Positions 26,015 to 34,545 of a stretch of 64,000 bases of DNA are shown here, one piece after another. The stretch comes from VRUE01 sp963716735 (GTDB lineage: Bacteria > Actinomycetota > Thermoleophilia > Solirubrobacterales > 70-9), in assembly GCA_963716735.1 (NCBI GenBank), contig OY970321.1:62001-126000 (forward strand). Direction: 5' to 3'. The notes beneath the pieces are model-generated. The model saw only the letters and a program-made list of their open reading frames with translations, made no database searches and was not told the DNA's origin. Numbering within the stretch: the first letter of the stretch is position 1; every line of letters begins with the position of its first letter. The translations under genes were made by a program, and so were the position numbers.

Positions 26015-27237
26015 GCCTGCATTGTCGCAGCCATCTCATCGGCGATCAGTCGTGCAAGCGCCAGCGAGGAGGTCGCGGCGGGGGAGGGGGCGTTGCGGAC
26101 GTGGATCGCACGCTCGGTGCGGTGGACGACGAAGTCGTCGACCAGCGTGCCGTCGCGGTCGATCGCCTGCGCGCGGACCCCCGCCGGTCCCGATTCGACC
26201 TTGATCTTGCGCAGCGCCGGAACTAGGCGGGTCGCCTCGGCGGCGAAGGCGGAGCGGCTGGCGGCGTGACGCATCTCCAGCAGGCCCGCCCGCCAGTTGC
26301 GCGCCGCCATCCGCCACGTCCCCGGCCAGGCGAGCGTCTGTCCGAGGTCACGCGGCCGTACGGTGGAGAGCCGGTAGGCGTCGCGGGCAGGTGACAGCAG
26401 GGCGCTGGGGCCGATCAGGACCCGATCGTCGATCGTCCGGGTCAGGTGGGCACCGAGGAAGGGAAGGTCGGGGTCCGGCACCGGATAGACGTTGCTGCGG
26501 ACGAGGTCGGCCGCCGCGGCCGGCAGCTTCAGGTAGCCGCCGCGGAAGGGGACGATCCGCGGGCTCTTCGGCGCCCCGCACGCCACCGCGAGGCGGTCGG
26601 ACCAGAGTCCGGCGCAGAAGACCGCCGAGGTGGCCAGGGTCACGCCACGTGCGTGTTGCAGGGCGATCTTTCCAGGGTGCTGCTTGGCTCCGGCCACGGC
26701 GGCGCCGAGGTGGACCGTGCCGCCGGCGCGCCTGACGTCGCCGGCGTAGGAATCGGCGACGGCGGCGAAGTCGACGATGCCCGTCCGCGGCGAGTGCAGC
26801 GCGGCCACCCCGCGCGCGGCGGGCTCGACCTGGGCGATCTCCTCCGCGGCGAGCCGGCGCAGCTCCGGCACCTCGTTTGCCCGGCCGCGCCGCTCCAGCT
26901 CCTCCAGACGCCCCAATTCGTCCTCTTCGACCGCGACGATCAGCTTGCCCGACTGCCGGTATGGGACCCCGTGCTCGTCGCAGTACGTGTACAGCTCGCG
27001 GGCGCCTTCGACGCAGAGGCGCGCCTTCAGCGACCCCGGCTTGTAGTAGATCCCGGCGTGGATCACGCCGCTGGAGTGACTGGTCTGGTGCCCGCCGAGA
27101 CGGTCCCCGGCCTCCAGCACGCAGAGGCGCGCACCCGGGGACCGGGCGAGCAGCTCGCGCGCCACGGCGAGGCCGACGATGCCGCCGCCGACGACTGCCA
27201 GGTCGCACTCGGCTGGCGGCTGCTCGCTCGAGCTCAA
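26011..27237 (-). CDS. lhgO: L-2-hydroxyglutarate oxidase (LhgO family)
   Basis: This 408-aa FAD enzyme oxidises L-2-hydroxyglutarate to 2-oxoglutarate. It has the dinucleotide-binding VVGGGIVGLAVARELL near the N-terminus, and the family hallmark GGHQTSHSSGVIHAGIYYKPGSLKARLCVEG (about residues 44-74). The C-terminal DAO-like fold ends in FVVHRTERAIHVRNAPSPAATSSLALA. Length matches the usual 400-420 aa. The start is TTG 27237, which overlaps the TGA of the upstream mutase gene by 4 bp; no other start precedes the FAD motif. It is probably membrane-associated, feeding electrons to quinone, as in known LhgO. Confidence 0.88.
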   Translation of the reverse strand: MSSSEQPPAECDLAVVGGGIVGLAVARELLARSPGARLCVLEAGDRLGGHQTSHSSGVIHAGIYYKPGSLKARLCVEGARELYTYCDEHGVPYRQSGKLIVAVEEDELGRLEELERRGRANEVPELRRLAAEEIAQVEPAARGVAALHSPRTGIVDFAAVADSYAGDVRRAGGTVHLGAAVAGAKQHPGKIALQHARGVTLATSAVFCAGLWSDRLAVACGAPKSPRIVPFRGGYLKLPAAAADLVRSNVYPVPDPDLPFLGAHLTRTIDDRVLIGPSALLSPARDAYRLSTVRPRDLGQTLAWPGTWRMAARNWRAGLLEMRHAASRSAFAAEATRLVPALRKIKVESGPAGVRAQAIDRDGTLVDDFVVHRTERAIHVRNAPSPAATSSLALARLIADEMAATMQA

Positions 27238-29228
27238 GCGGTGGCGCCGGCTGTGGCGCGCTGCTCGACCAGGGTGGCGATCTCGCCCATGATCTTGTTG
27301 ATGTCGAAGTCCTTGGGCGTGTAGACGCCGGCGACGCCGGCGTCGCGCAGGCGCTTGGCGTCGGCCGGCGGGATGATGCCGCCGGCGACCACCGGTACCT
27401 CGACGCCCTCGTCGCGCAGTCGGCGCACGACGTCGGGGACGAGCTCGAGGTGGGAGCCGGAGAGGATCGAGAGGCCGACCACGTCGACGTCCTCCTGCAG
27501 CGCCGACTCGGCGATCTCCTCGGGGGTGAGTCGGATCCCCTGGTAGATCACCTCCATGCCGGCATCGCGGGCGCGCAGGGCGATCTGCTCGGAGCCGTTG
27601 GAGTGCCCATCGAGGCCTGGCTTGCCGACCAGGATCTTGATCCGATGGCCGATCCGCTCGGAGACCTCGTCGACGCGGGCGCGGATCGCGGCCAGCTCCT
27701 CGCGGTTGCCGGGGGGCGCGGCGCCGTCGACCCCGGTGGGGGCGCGGTAGGCGCCGAAGGCCTCGCGCAGCACCTCGGACCACTCGCCGGTGGTCGCCCC
27801 GGCTTTGGCCGCGGCGATCGTCGCCGGCATCACGTTGGCGCTCTCGTCGGCGGCGACCCGGCCAAGCTCCTCCAGCGCGGCCCGCACGGCGTTCTCGTCG
27901 CGCTCGGCCTTCCACTGCTCGAGCGCCTCGACCCGCTCGCGCTCGACCTCGGGGTCGGGGGTGAGGATGCCGCCGTCGGCGCCGGCCGTCAGCGGCGAGT
28001 CCTCGCTCTCGGTGAAGCTGTTCTGGCCGACGACCACCAGCTCGCCGCTCTCGATCCGTCCCACCCGCTCGCGGTGGGACTCGACCAGGCGCGACTTCAT
28101 GTAGGGGACGGCGGCGACCGCGCCGCCGTGCTCCTCGACCACGGCCATCTCGGCGCGGGCGCCCTCGGCGAGCTCCTCGACCAAGCCGTCCATCACCACC
28201 GAGCCCTCGAAGACGTCGGGGTACTCGAGCAGGTCGGTCTCGTTGGCCAGCACCTGCTGGATGCGCAGGCTCCACTGCTGATCCCAGGGGCGGGGCAGGC
28301 CCATCGCCTCGTTCCAGGCGGGCAGCTGCAGCGCCCGGGCGCGCGCGTCGCGGCTGAGCGTCACCGCCAGCGCCTCGAGCACGATCCGCTGGATGTTGTT
28401 CTCCGGCTGGGCCTCGGTCAGGCCGAGCGAGTTGACCTGGACGCCGTAGCGGAAGCGCAGCATCTTCTCGTCGGTCACCCCGTAGCGTTCGCGGCCGATC
28501 TCGTTCCAGAGCCGGCCCATCGCGCGCAGCTTGGCGATCTCCTCAATCAGGCGGATGCCGGCGTTGACGAAGAAGGAGATGCGGCCGAAGACCTTTGGGA
28601 AGTCCTCCTCGGCGACCTGGCCGCGCGCCTTGACTTCGTCGAGCACCGCGATCCCGGTGGAGAGCGCGTAGGCGATCTCCTGCACCGGCGTCGCGCCCGC
28701 CTCCTGCAGGTGATAGCTGCAGATGTTGGTCGGGTTCCAGCTCGGCACCTCGTTGACGGTGAAGGCGACCATGTCGGCGATCAGCCGCATCGAGGGCTCG
28801 GGCGGGAAGGCGTAGGTGCCGCGCGAGAGGTACTCCTTGATGATGTCGTTCTGCGTCGTCCCGGTCAGCTGGTCGCGGGCGACCCCGTTCTCCTCGGCGA
28901 CGGTGACGTAGAGGCCGAGCAGCCAAGCGGCGGTCGCGTTGATCGTCATCGAGGTGTTCATCTCGTCGAGCGGGATCCCGTCGAAGAGCTGGTGCATGTC
29001 CCCCTTGTGCGCGACCGAGACGCCGACCTTGCCGACCTCGCCGCGGGCGAGGATGTGATCGGGGTCATAGCCGGTCTGGGTCGGCAGATCGAAGGCGACG
29101 GAGAGGCCGGTCTGGCCCTTTGCCAGGTTGCCCCTGTAGAGCTCGTTGGAGCGGCGGGCGTCGGAGTGACCCGCGTAGGTGCGCATCACCCAGGGGCGAT
29201 CGCGCTTGGGCAGTCGGTGCTCGGACAT
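27234..29228 (-). CDS. meaA: Methylmalonyl-CoA mutase family protein, ethylmalonyl-CoA mutase type (MeaA/Ecm)
   Basis: This 664-aa protein contains both the acyl-CoA mutase domain and a C-terminal cobalamin-binding domain. The N-terminal block RPWVMRTYAGHSDARRSNELYRGNLAKGQTGLSVAFDLPTQTGYDP and DEMNTSMTINATAAWLL are the MeaA-type signature. The B12 domain shows D-x-H-x-x-G (GLDGHSNG), with SGSHLELVPDVV and GGIIPPADAKRL further on. MeaA/Ecm converts (2R)-ethylmalonyl-CoA to methylsuccinyl-CoA in the ethylmalonyl-CoA pathway; isobutyryl-CoA mutase activity cannot be excluded. ATG 29228 is preferred over 29249. It is the first gene of an operon with lhgO and the CxxC protein. Confidence 0.88.
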   Translation of the reverse strand: MSEHRLPKRDRPWVMRTYAGHSDARRSNELYRGNLAKGQTGLSVAFDLPTQTGYDPDHILARGEVGKVGVSVAHKGDMHQLFDGIPLDEMNTSMTINATAAWLLGLYVTVAEENGVARDQLTGTTQNDIIKEYLSRGTYAFPPEPSMRLIADMVAFTVNEVPSWNPTNICSYHLQEAGATPVQEIAYALSTGIAVLDEVKARGQVAEEDFPKVFGRISFFVNAGIRLIEEIAKLRAMGRLWNEIGRERYGVTDEKMLRFRYGVQVNSLGLTEAQPENNIQRIVLEALAVTLSRDARARALQLPAWNEAMGLPRPWDQQWSLRIQQVLANETDLLEYPDVFEGSVVMDGLVEELAEGARAEMAVVEEHGGAVAAVPYMKSRLVESHRERVGRIESGELVVVGQNSFTESEDSPLTAGADGGILTPDPEVERERVEALEQWKAERDENAVRAALEELGRVAADESANVMPATIAAAKAGATTGEWSEVLREAFGAYRAPTGVDGAAPPGNREELAAIRARVDEVSERIGHRIKILVGKPGLDGHSNGSEQIALRARDAGMEVIYQGIRLTPEEIAESALQEDVDVVGLSILSGSHLELVPDVVRRLRDEGVEVPVVAGGIIPPADAKRLRDAGVAGVYTPKDFDINKIMGEIATLVEQRATAGATA

Positions 29229-29321
29229 CGCCACCAATGTTATTTGCAAGGGCGGGAAAGACAGCGTTCATTCGTCACGATGCGCATCTTTTCCCCGATC
29301 CGGTGTTTAGGCTCCAGCACG

Positions 29322-30014
29322 ATGAGACTCCGAATAGCAGCCGGTTTTCTGGTCGCCATCGCGGCGCTGGCCCTCGCCGGGTCCGCCGGGGCGGCTCTGA
29401 TCGGCGTCTATCGCAACAGCATGGAGTCGACGGCGCAGCGCGCCCAGATCGTCAAGCTCGCCGGCGAGCGCTGCGGGCGGGGCGGATCCGATCACGCGGT
29501 GCGGATCCTGATCGGCAAGGGCACCAGGGAATGTGCCTACCGGACCCCGGTGATCGGCCGCGACCTCGAAATCGCGGCACTCGGTCGCCTGCTCAGCAAC
29601 ACCCCGCCGGCAATCCAGCACTCGGTCTACCTGGCGCTCAATCTGCGCACCGGCGGCGCTGGCGCCGGATACCAGCTGGCCGTCTTCCCGTTGCAGAGCA
29701 AGGCGCAGCTGCGCAAGGTGTCGAGCAGCGGCCAGGTCAAGTATCTGCACGTCGAGAAGGGAGTCAGGACGAAGGGCCTCAACGGGGCGAACGAAATGAG
29801 GTTGCGCGCCTTCAACGTGACCAGCGGTCCGGAAAAGGGCAGCTGCCGCATCCTTGCCTTTGTCGGCGCTCAGCTCGTTGCCGACGTCACCGACCCGGCG
29901 GCCGGTGAGCTGGAAGGGCGCGCGTCGGGCTTTTCCCTCGGCGCGCTCGGCAACGCCAAGGGCGCGATCGGCAGCTTCGACGACACGGTCATCCGCGTGC
30001 CGAGCCCGTACTAG
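29322..30014 (+). CDS. Secreted protein of unknown function
   Basis: This 230-aa protein has a signal peptide (MRLRIAAGFLVAIAALALAGSAGA) and a mature domain with three cysteines, a conserved-looking YRNSMESTAQRAQIVKL helix and a beta-rich middle (IQHSVYLALNLRTGGAGAGYQLAVFPLQ). An in-frame ATG at 29280 would add 14 residues, but the signal peptide starts best at 29322. It is divergent from the mutase gene and 14 bp upstream of clpS. No family is recognised. Confidence 0.72.
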   Translation: MRLRIAAGFLVAIAALALAGSAGAALIGVYRNSMESTAQRAQIVKLAGERCGRGGSDHAVRILIGKGTRECAYRTPVIGRDLEIAALGRLLSNTPPAIQHSVYLALNLRTGGAGAGYQLAVFPLQSKAQLRKVSSSGQVKYLHVEKGVRTKGLNGANEMRLRAFNVTSGPEKGSCRILAFVGAQLVADVTDPAAGELEGRASGFSLGALGNAKGAIGSFDDTVIRVPSPY

Positions 30015-30028
30015 CGTCTTTCCGCATA

Positions 30029-30325
30029 ATGCCGTCGATGTCGACGACGATCGAGAAGCCGCGTGAGGCGGGGCCGGGCTCCGGCCTGGGCGGCGAGTGG
30101 CGCGTGATCGTGCGCAACGACAACCACAACACCTTCGACCACGTCGCCGAGACGCTGGCCCGCGTGCTGCCCGGCGTCACCGTCGCCCGCGGTCACGAGA
30201 TCGCCGATGCGATCCACACCACCGGCCAGGCGATCGTCTGGTCCGGCGCGCGCGAGCCCGCCGAGCACTACTGGGAGCAGCTCAGCGCGGCCGGGCTCAC
30301 GCTCGCGCCGCTGGAGCGGGCCTAG
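30029..30325 (+). CDS. clpS: ATP-dependent Clp protease adaptor ClpS
   Basis: This 98-aa adaptor delivers N-degron substrates to the Clp ATPase. It shows the ClpS core EWRVIVRNDNHNTFDHVAETLARVLPGVT with the N-x-x-H-x-T-F-D-H-V signature, and HTTGQAIVWSG in the second half. The N-terminal extension of about 22 residues is variable, as in other ClpS. A second ATG lies three codons in. Gene order (secreted protein, clpS, sugar-dehydrogenase-like) gives no functional link. Confidence 0.9.
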   Translation: MPSMSTTIEKPREAGPGSGLGGEWRVIVRNDNHNTFDHVAETLARVLPGVTVARGHEIADAIHTTGQAIVWSGAREPAEHYWEQLSAAGLTLAPLERA

Positions 30326-30327
30326 GG

Positions 30328-33030
30328 GTGAAGCAGGCTTCTCGCCTGTTGGCGTCCTCGGCAGTCGCGATCTTCATCCTGACGCTCACCGCCGGGCCGG
30401 CTGGAGCCGCGCCTGAGCTGCCGAGCGGGTTCCACGAGAGCCGCGTGCTGAGCGAAGTTCCCGAACCGACGACGCTGCGCTTTGCGCCCGACGGCCGCGT
30501 CTTCGTCGCCACCAAGTCGGGGCGGATCCTCGTCTACGAAGACATCGAAGACGAAAGCGCGGAAGTCTTCGCCGACCTGCGAACCGAGGTCTACGACAAC
30601 GGCGACCGCGGCCTGCTGGGGTTGGCGCTCGATCCGGATTTCGCCGGCAACCACTACGTCTACGCCCTGTATACCTATGACCACATCCTCGGAGGGCAGG
30701 GGGAAGAAGGCCAAGTCCCGCGCTGGGGCACCCCGAACACGAGCGGCGACCCATGTCCCAAACCAGGGGATGCCGACGTCGACGCCTGCCCGGTGAGCGG
30801 TCGCCTCGTGCGCCTCACCGCCGAAGGCGACCATGCCGCGCCCTCGGCCGGCGCACCGGCGGAGAAAGTCCTGCTCGAAGACTGGTGCCAGCAGTTCTCC
30901 TCGCACTCGGTCGGCGACCTCCAGTTCGGTCCCGAAGGGGCGCTCTACGCGAGCGGGGGAGACGGCGCCAGTTTCAACAACCCCGACTACGGCCAGTTTG
31001 GCTGGCCGCGGAAGAACATGTGCGGGGATCCACCAGGCGGAGAAGCCCTCACTCCACCCACCGCGCAAGGCGGAGCATTGCGCTCGCAGGATCTGCGCAC
31101 GCCGGCCGATCCGACGACCCTGGACGGAACCGTCGTCCGGGTCGACCCCGAAACCGGCGCGGCCTGGCCTGGCAACCCGCTTGCCGGCGGCGGCGAACCG
31201 AATGCCGAACGCATCGTCGCCTACGGCTTCCGCAACCCGTTTCGCTTCACGATCGATCCGGCCCGGGGTGAGATCTACGTCGGCAACGTCGGTTGGGATT
31301 CCTATGAGGAGATAGATCGCGTGCCCGCGGTCGGCGGCCTGCCCGTGTTCAACTCCGGCTGGCCCTGCTATGAGGGGCCCGGGTCAAACCAGATCTACGC
31401 CGGCCTCGGATTGAATCTCTGCATATCGCTCTACGCCGAACCGGAAGCGACCTCGCCGCCGCTCTTCCATTACAAGCACCACGAGAACGTCGTCCCCGAA
31501 GAAGACTGCAACAGCGGAACTGGCTCGGCCCTTGCCGGGCTTGCCTTCTATCCCGGCGGCCCGTACCCCGATTCCTACGACGATGCCCTCTTCTTCGCCG
31601 ATCCGGTTCGCGGCTGCATCTGGGTCATGCCGCCCGGCGACGACGGGCGTCCCGACCCGCTCGGCACCACGACCTTCATGGCCAACGGCGGCCTCTATCC
31701 GGGAGTGGACCTGGAGGTCGGGCCCGAAGGCGACATCTACTACGTGAAGCTCTTCGGCGACACTGAGGAAGGGACCATCCACCGGATCTCCTACGACGCC
31801 GACGCGCCGGTCGCCAGGCTCACCGCAGGCGAGCTTTCGGGTCCGGCGCCGCTCGAAGCCCATCTGGATGCGAGCGGCTCCAGCGATCCTCACGGGAAAC
31901 CGCTCAGCTTTGAATGGGACCTCGACGGCAATGGCACGTTCGAGACCAACGACGGCGAACAGCAGGTCACGCACCTCAACGTGGCCCACAACGTCGATGT
32001 CGCGGTCAGGGTCAGCAACGGCGAGGCGGCGAGCGTCGCGGAGCTGACGCTCTACCCGGGCGACACGCCGCCGGTGCCGGTGATTTCCACGCCCGCCGAA
32101 TCGCTCGAATGGAAGGTCGGCCAGGAAATCCACTTCACCGGTTCGGCGACCGACGCCGACGAAGGTCCAGGTTCGATGCCGGACTCCGATCTCTATTGGA
32201 AGACCCGCCTCTACCACTGCCCCTCCGGATGCCACGCCCATCCGCTTCAGGTCTTTCCGGCGACCCACGAAGGCAGCCTGCTGGCGCCCGACCACGACTA
32301 CCCCTCTCACATCGAAATCAGCCTCACCGCGACCGATTCACGCGGGCTCACGGCGACCAAATCGATTTCCATCGATGCTCGTCCCAGCCAGCTGGAAATC
32401 GTCTCCGAGCCGGCGGGGATTCAGCTGGTGGCGGGTGACGCGACCGGGGTGGCGCCCTTCCCCTTGACCGTGATCGAAGGGGCCAACATCCTGCTCTCGG
32501 CGCCGGAAAGCGCCGAAATCGGTGGGGTCGCCTACTCCTGGAAGGAATGGTCGGACGGGGGTGCGCGGGTCCACCCGGTGAAAGCCGGCGGCACCTCGTC
32601 GTATACGGCGGTCTACACCGAGGAACCGTCGAAAGAGTCCGGCTCGGGCTCCTCCAGCGGCGGAGGGGAGCCCGCGCTTCCACATCCGGCTGCGGGCCCT
32701 CCGCCGATCTTGACGAAGCTGAGCAGGCATCCCGGCAAGCGAACGCATCGCGATGTGGCGAGGTTCGGCTTCTCGGCGAGCGTCGCCGGTGCCCGCTTTC
32801 GCTGCAAGCTCGACGATCGCGAATTCGAGCCCTGCAGATCACCCCGGATGTATAGGCACCTGGCGCCGGGTGCTCACGTCTTCGAGGTTGCCGCGCTCAA
32901 TGCCTTCGGGATCTTCGAGCCCTCTTCCCGGCGGTACGTGTGGCGCGTTCTCTGTTCGCGACGGCAAGGCGGGGGTCGCTCCGTCTCCACGCGGTGCGGA
33001 AGACCAGGCCGTCCCCGGGCGTTGTCTTAG
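30328..33030 (+). CDS. Secreted PQQ-type sugar dehydrogenase-like beta-propeller with PKD domain
   Basis: This 900-aa exported protein starts at GTG 30328, 2 bp after clpS. Signal peptide spans about residues 1-28. Residues about 35-480 form a glucose/sorbosone dehydrogenase-type propeller (LRFAPDGRVFVATKSGRILVYED, DRGLLGLALDPDFAGNHYVY, IVAYGFRNPFRFTIDP). A PKD-like domain lies at about 491-570 (PLEAHLDASGSSDPHGKPLSFEWDLDGNG), further beta domains follow, and a C-terminal FRCKLDDREFEPC...GAHVFEVAALNAFG module occupies about 800-870. Relatives use PQQ to oxidise sugars, but whether the cofactor residues are complete is not shown. It might act on cell-surface sugars. Confidence 0.85.
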   Translation: MKQASRLLASSAVAIFILTLTAGPAGAAPELPSGFHESRVLSEVPEPTTLRFAPDGRVFVATKSGRILVYEDIEDESAEVFADLRTEVYDNGDRGLLGLALDPDFAGNHYVYALYTYDHILGGQGEEGQVPRWGTPNTSGDPCPKPGDADVDACPVSGRLVRLTAEGDHAAPSAGAPAEKVLLEDWCQQFSSHSVGDLQFGPEGALYASGGDGASFNNPDYGQFGWPRKNMCGDPPGGEALTPPTAQGGALRSQDLRTPADPTTLDGTVVRVDPETGAAWPGNPLAGGGEPNAERIVAYGFRNPFRFTIDPARGEIYVGNVGWDSYEEIDRVPAVGGLPVFNSGWPCYEGPGSNQIYAGLGLNLCISLYAEPEATSPPLFHYKHHENVVPEEDCNSGTGSALAGLAFYPGGPYPDSYDDALFFADPVRGCIWVMPPGDDGRPDPLGTTTFMANGGLYPGVDLEVGPEGDIYYVKLFGDTEEGTIHRISYDADAPVARLTAGELSGPAPLEAHLDASGSSDPHGKPLSFEWDLDGNGTFETNDGEQQVTHLNVAHNVDVAVRVSNGEAASVAELTLYPGDTPPVPVISTPAESLEWKVGQEIHFTGSATDADEGPGSMPDSDLYWKTRLYHCPSGCHAHPLQVFPATHEGSLLAPDHDYPSHIEISLTATDSRGLTATKSISIDARPSQLEIVSEPAGIQLVAGDATGVAPFPLTVIEGANILLSAPESAEIGGVAYSWKEWSDGGARVHPVKAGGTSSYTAVYTEEPSKESGSGSSSGGGEPALPHPAAGPPPILTKLSRHPGKRTHRDVARFGFSASVAGARFRCKLDDREFEPCRSPRMYRHLAPGAHVFEVAALNAFGIFEPSSRRYVWRVLCSRRQGGGRSVSTRCGRPGRPRALS

Positions 33031-33054
33031 GAACCTTCCGAGGAGGCCTGCTGC

Positions 33055-33776
33055 ATGAGAATCGCGAAGTACGCCGTTGCCTTGTCAGTTGCCGTGATCG
33101 GCCTGCCCTACGTGGCCGCGGCGCCGGCCGCCTCTGTCCAGAGCGGCTCGTACACGGGGGGACCTCGCAGAACGGAGGCAGCGTGAGCTTCACCGTCTCC
33201 AACGGGGGTGGATCGGTTGACGACTTCGAGGCGGAAATGTCGGCGACGTGCACGAAGGGCGCCTCCTCGCAGAACGTCGAAGTCACCCTCTCGTCGACGC
33301 CAAGCATCAAGCTCCGTCAGGGCGGATTCGACTTCTCCGGCGGGTTCGTGTTCCGCAACGGCGACACGGCGATCGGGCACGGCAAGGGGAGCGTGAGCGG
33401 CGATTTCGCCTCCGAACATCAGGTGACCGGCACCTTCAGGTTTCCCTGGGAATTCTTCTCGAACGCGGGACTGTTGAGCGGTTACCACTGCGATACGAGC
33501 AAGGTGACCTTCCAGGGAGCGCTCGTGACCGGCGCCTCGGCGTCCGCCGAATGCGTCGTTCCCAAGCTGAAGGGTAAGAAGTTGAAGGCAGCCAAGCGAG
33601 CGATCAGGCAGGTGGGCTGCCGAGTCGGTCGGGTCGTCAAACGTCCCTCCGCCAGGGTCAAGCGGCGCCGTGTGATCGCGCAGCGGCCGCTGCCGGGGAC
33701 CGTGCATGAGGCGGGCGCGCCCGTCAAGGTCCTCGTCAGCCGTGAACTGGCCACGAGGGCCGCACGAGAGCTATAG
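33055..33776 (+). pseudogene. Secreted PASTA-domain protein, apparent +1 frameshift in a G run
   Basis: ATG 33055 follows a strong AGGAGG at 8-nt spacing and gives a good signal peptide (MRIAKYAVALSVAVIGLPYV...). That frame stops at TGA near 33184. From 33156-33161, a run of six G, the coding frame continues in the next phase (TSQNGGSVSFTVSNGGGS...) to the stop at 33776. One extra G would join the two halves without a break as SYTGGTSQNGG. The C-terminal 60 residues (VPKLKGKKLKAAKRAIRQVGC...APVKVLVS) form a PASTA domain, which in other proteins binds peptidoglycan or beta-lactams. Either a genuine frameshift mutation, phase variation in the G run, or a sequence error explains this. Confidence 0.75.
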
Positions 33777-34514
33777 CCAATGCTCGATCAGATCGTTCTC
33801 GGGCACCTCTCCGGCCTGACGGGCGGGGACTCCCATCACGACCGCGCCCGGAGGGACGTCGCTGACCACGACGGAGCCGGCGGCGACGAATGCCTCTGTC
33901 CCGACCCGGACGCCGGGGCAGAGGACGGCGCCGCCTCCGATGCGACACGCGCGCTCGAGCCGCGGCGCCCGCAACGGCGCGTCGAGTGGCTGGCGGGCCA
34001 TCGTGTTGTCGTTGGTGGTGGTGACGCCGGGGCCGATGAAGACGTGATCCTCGACCACGGTTCCAGCGGTGACGTAGCAGTTGCTCTGGACCCGAACGCC
34101 CTCACCGATCGCGACGTCGTTGTCGATCGCGGAGCCGCGACCGATCACGCTTCCGGGGCCGACGACGGATCGCTCCCTGACGTGGCACTGGTCACCGGCG
34201 ATCGACCCTCGACCGAGCTGGACTCCGGCGAAGATCACCGCTCCCGCAAGTACGGCGGCGCCGTCGGCGAGATGGGTCGCGGCCGGCTCCGCGCGGGAAG
34301 CGCTGGAGCGAGGGCCGAGCACCGGGCTCTTGCCGATCACGACACCGTCCTGGATGACGACCTTCCGTCCGATCTGGCAGCCGGCATGAATCACCACGTT
34401 GGCCCCGATCGAGGCGTCGGAGGGCACCTCGACTCCCGCGCCCAGGGCCAGGCCGGGGGCAAGGTCGGGCCGCGGTGTCAGGAGCTCGGCGCGATCGTCT
34501 GGCGGGTTGCCCAC
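33771..34514 (-). CDS. Hexapeptide-repeat acyltransferase (WlbB/WbpD-like)
   Basis: This 247-aa protein is built from left-handed beta-helix repeats ([LIV]-G-x4): VEVPSDASIGANVVIHAGCQIGRKVVIQDGVVIGKSP, QSNCYVTAGTVVEDHVFIGPGVTTTND, CRIGGGAVLCPGVRVGTEAFVAAGSVVVSDVPPGAVVMGVPAR. This is the form of sugar N-acetyltransferases such as WlbB/WbpD; H in VIHAGC may be catalytic. In this window it could acetylate an amino sugar made by the aminotransferase and epimerase at 57018-61865, though it lies 23 kb away. It is convergent with the frameshifted gene (6-bp overlap) and divergent from the GT4 at 34546. Confidence 0.85.
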   Translation of the reverse strand: MGNPPDDRAELLTPRPDLAPGLALGAGVEVPSDASIGANVVIHAGCQIGRKVVIQDGVVIGKSPVLGPRSSASRAEPAATHLADGAAVLAGAVIFAGVQLGRGSIAGDQCHVRERSVVGPGSVIGRGSAIDNDVAIGEGVRVQSNCYVTAGTVVEDHVFIGPGVTTTNDNTMARQPLDAPLRAPRLERACRIGGGAVLCPGVRVGTEAFVAAGSVVVSDVPPGAVVMGVPARQAGEVPENDLIEHWL

Positions 34515-34545
34515 GGGAGAGCATTCTTACGGGAGGACGGAGCCG

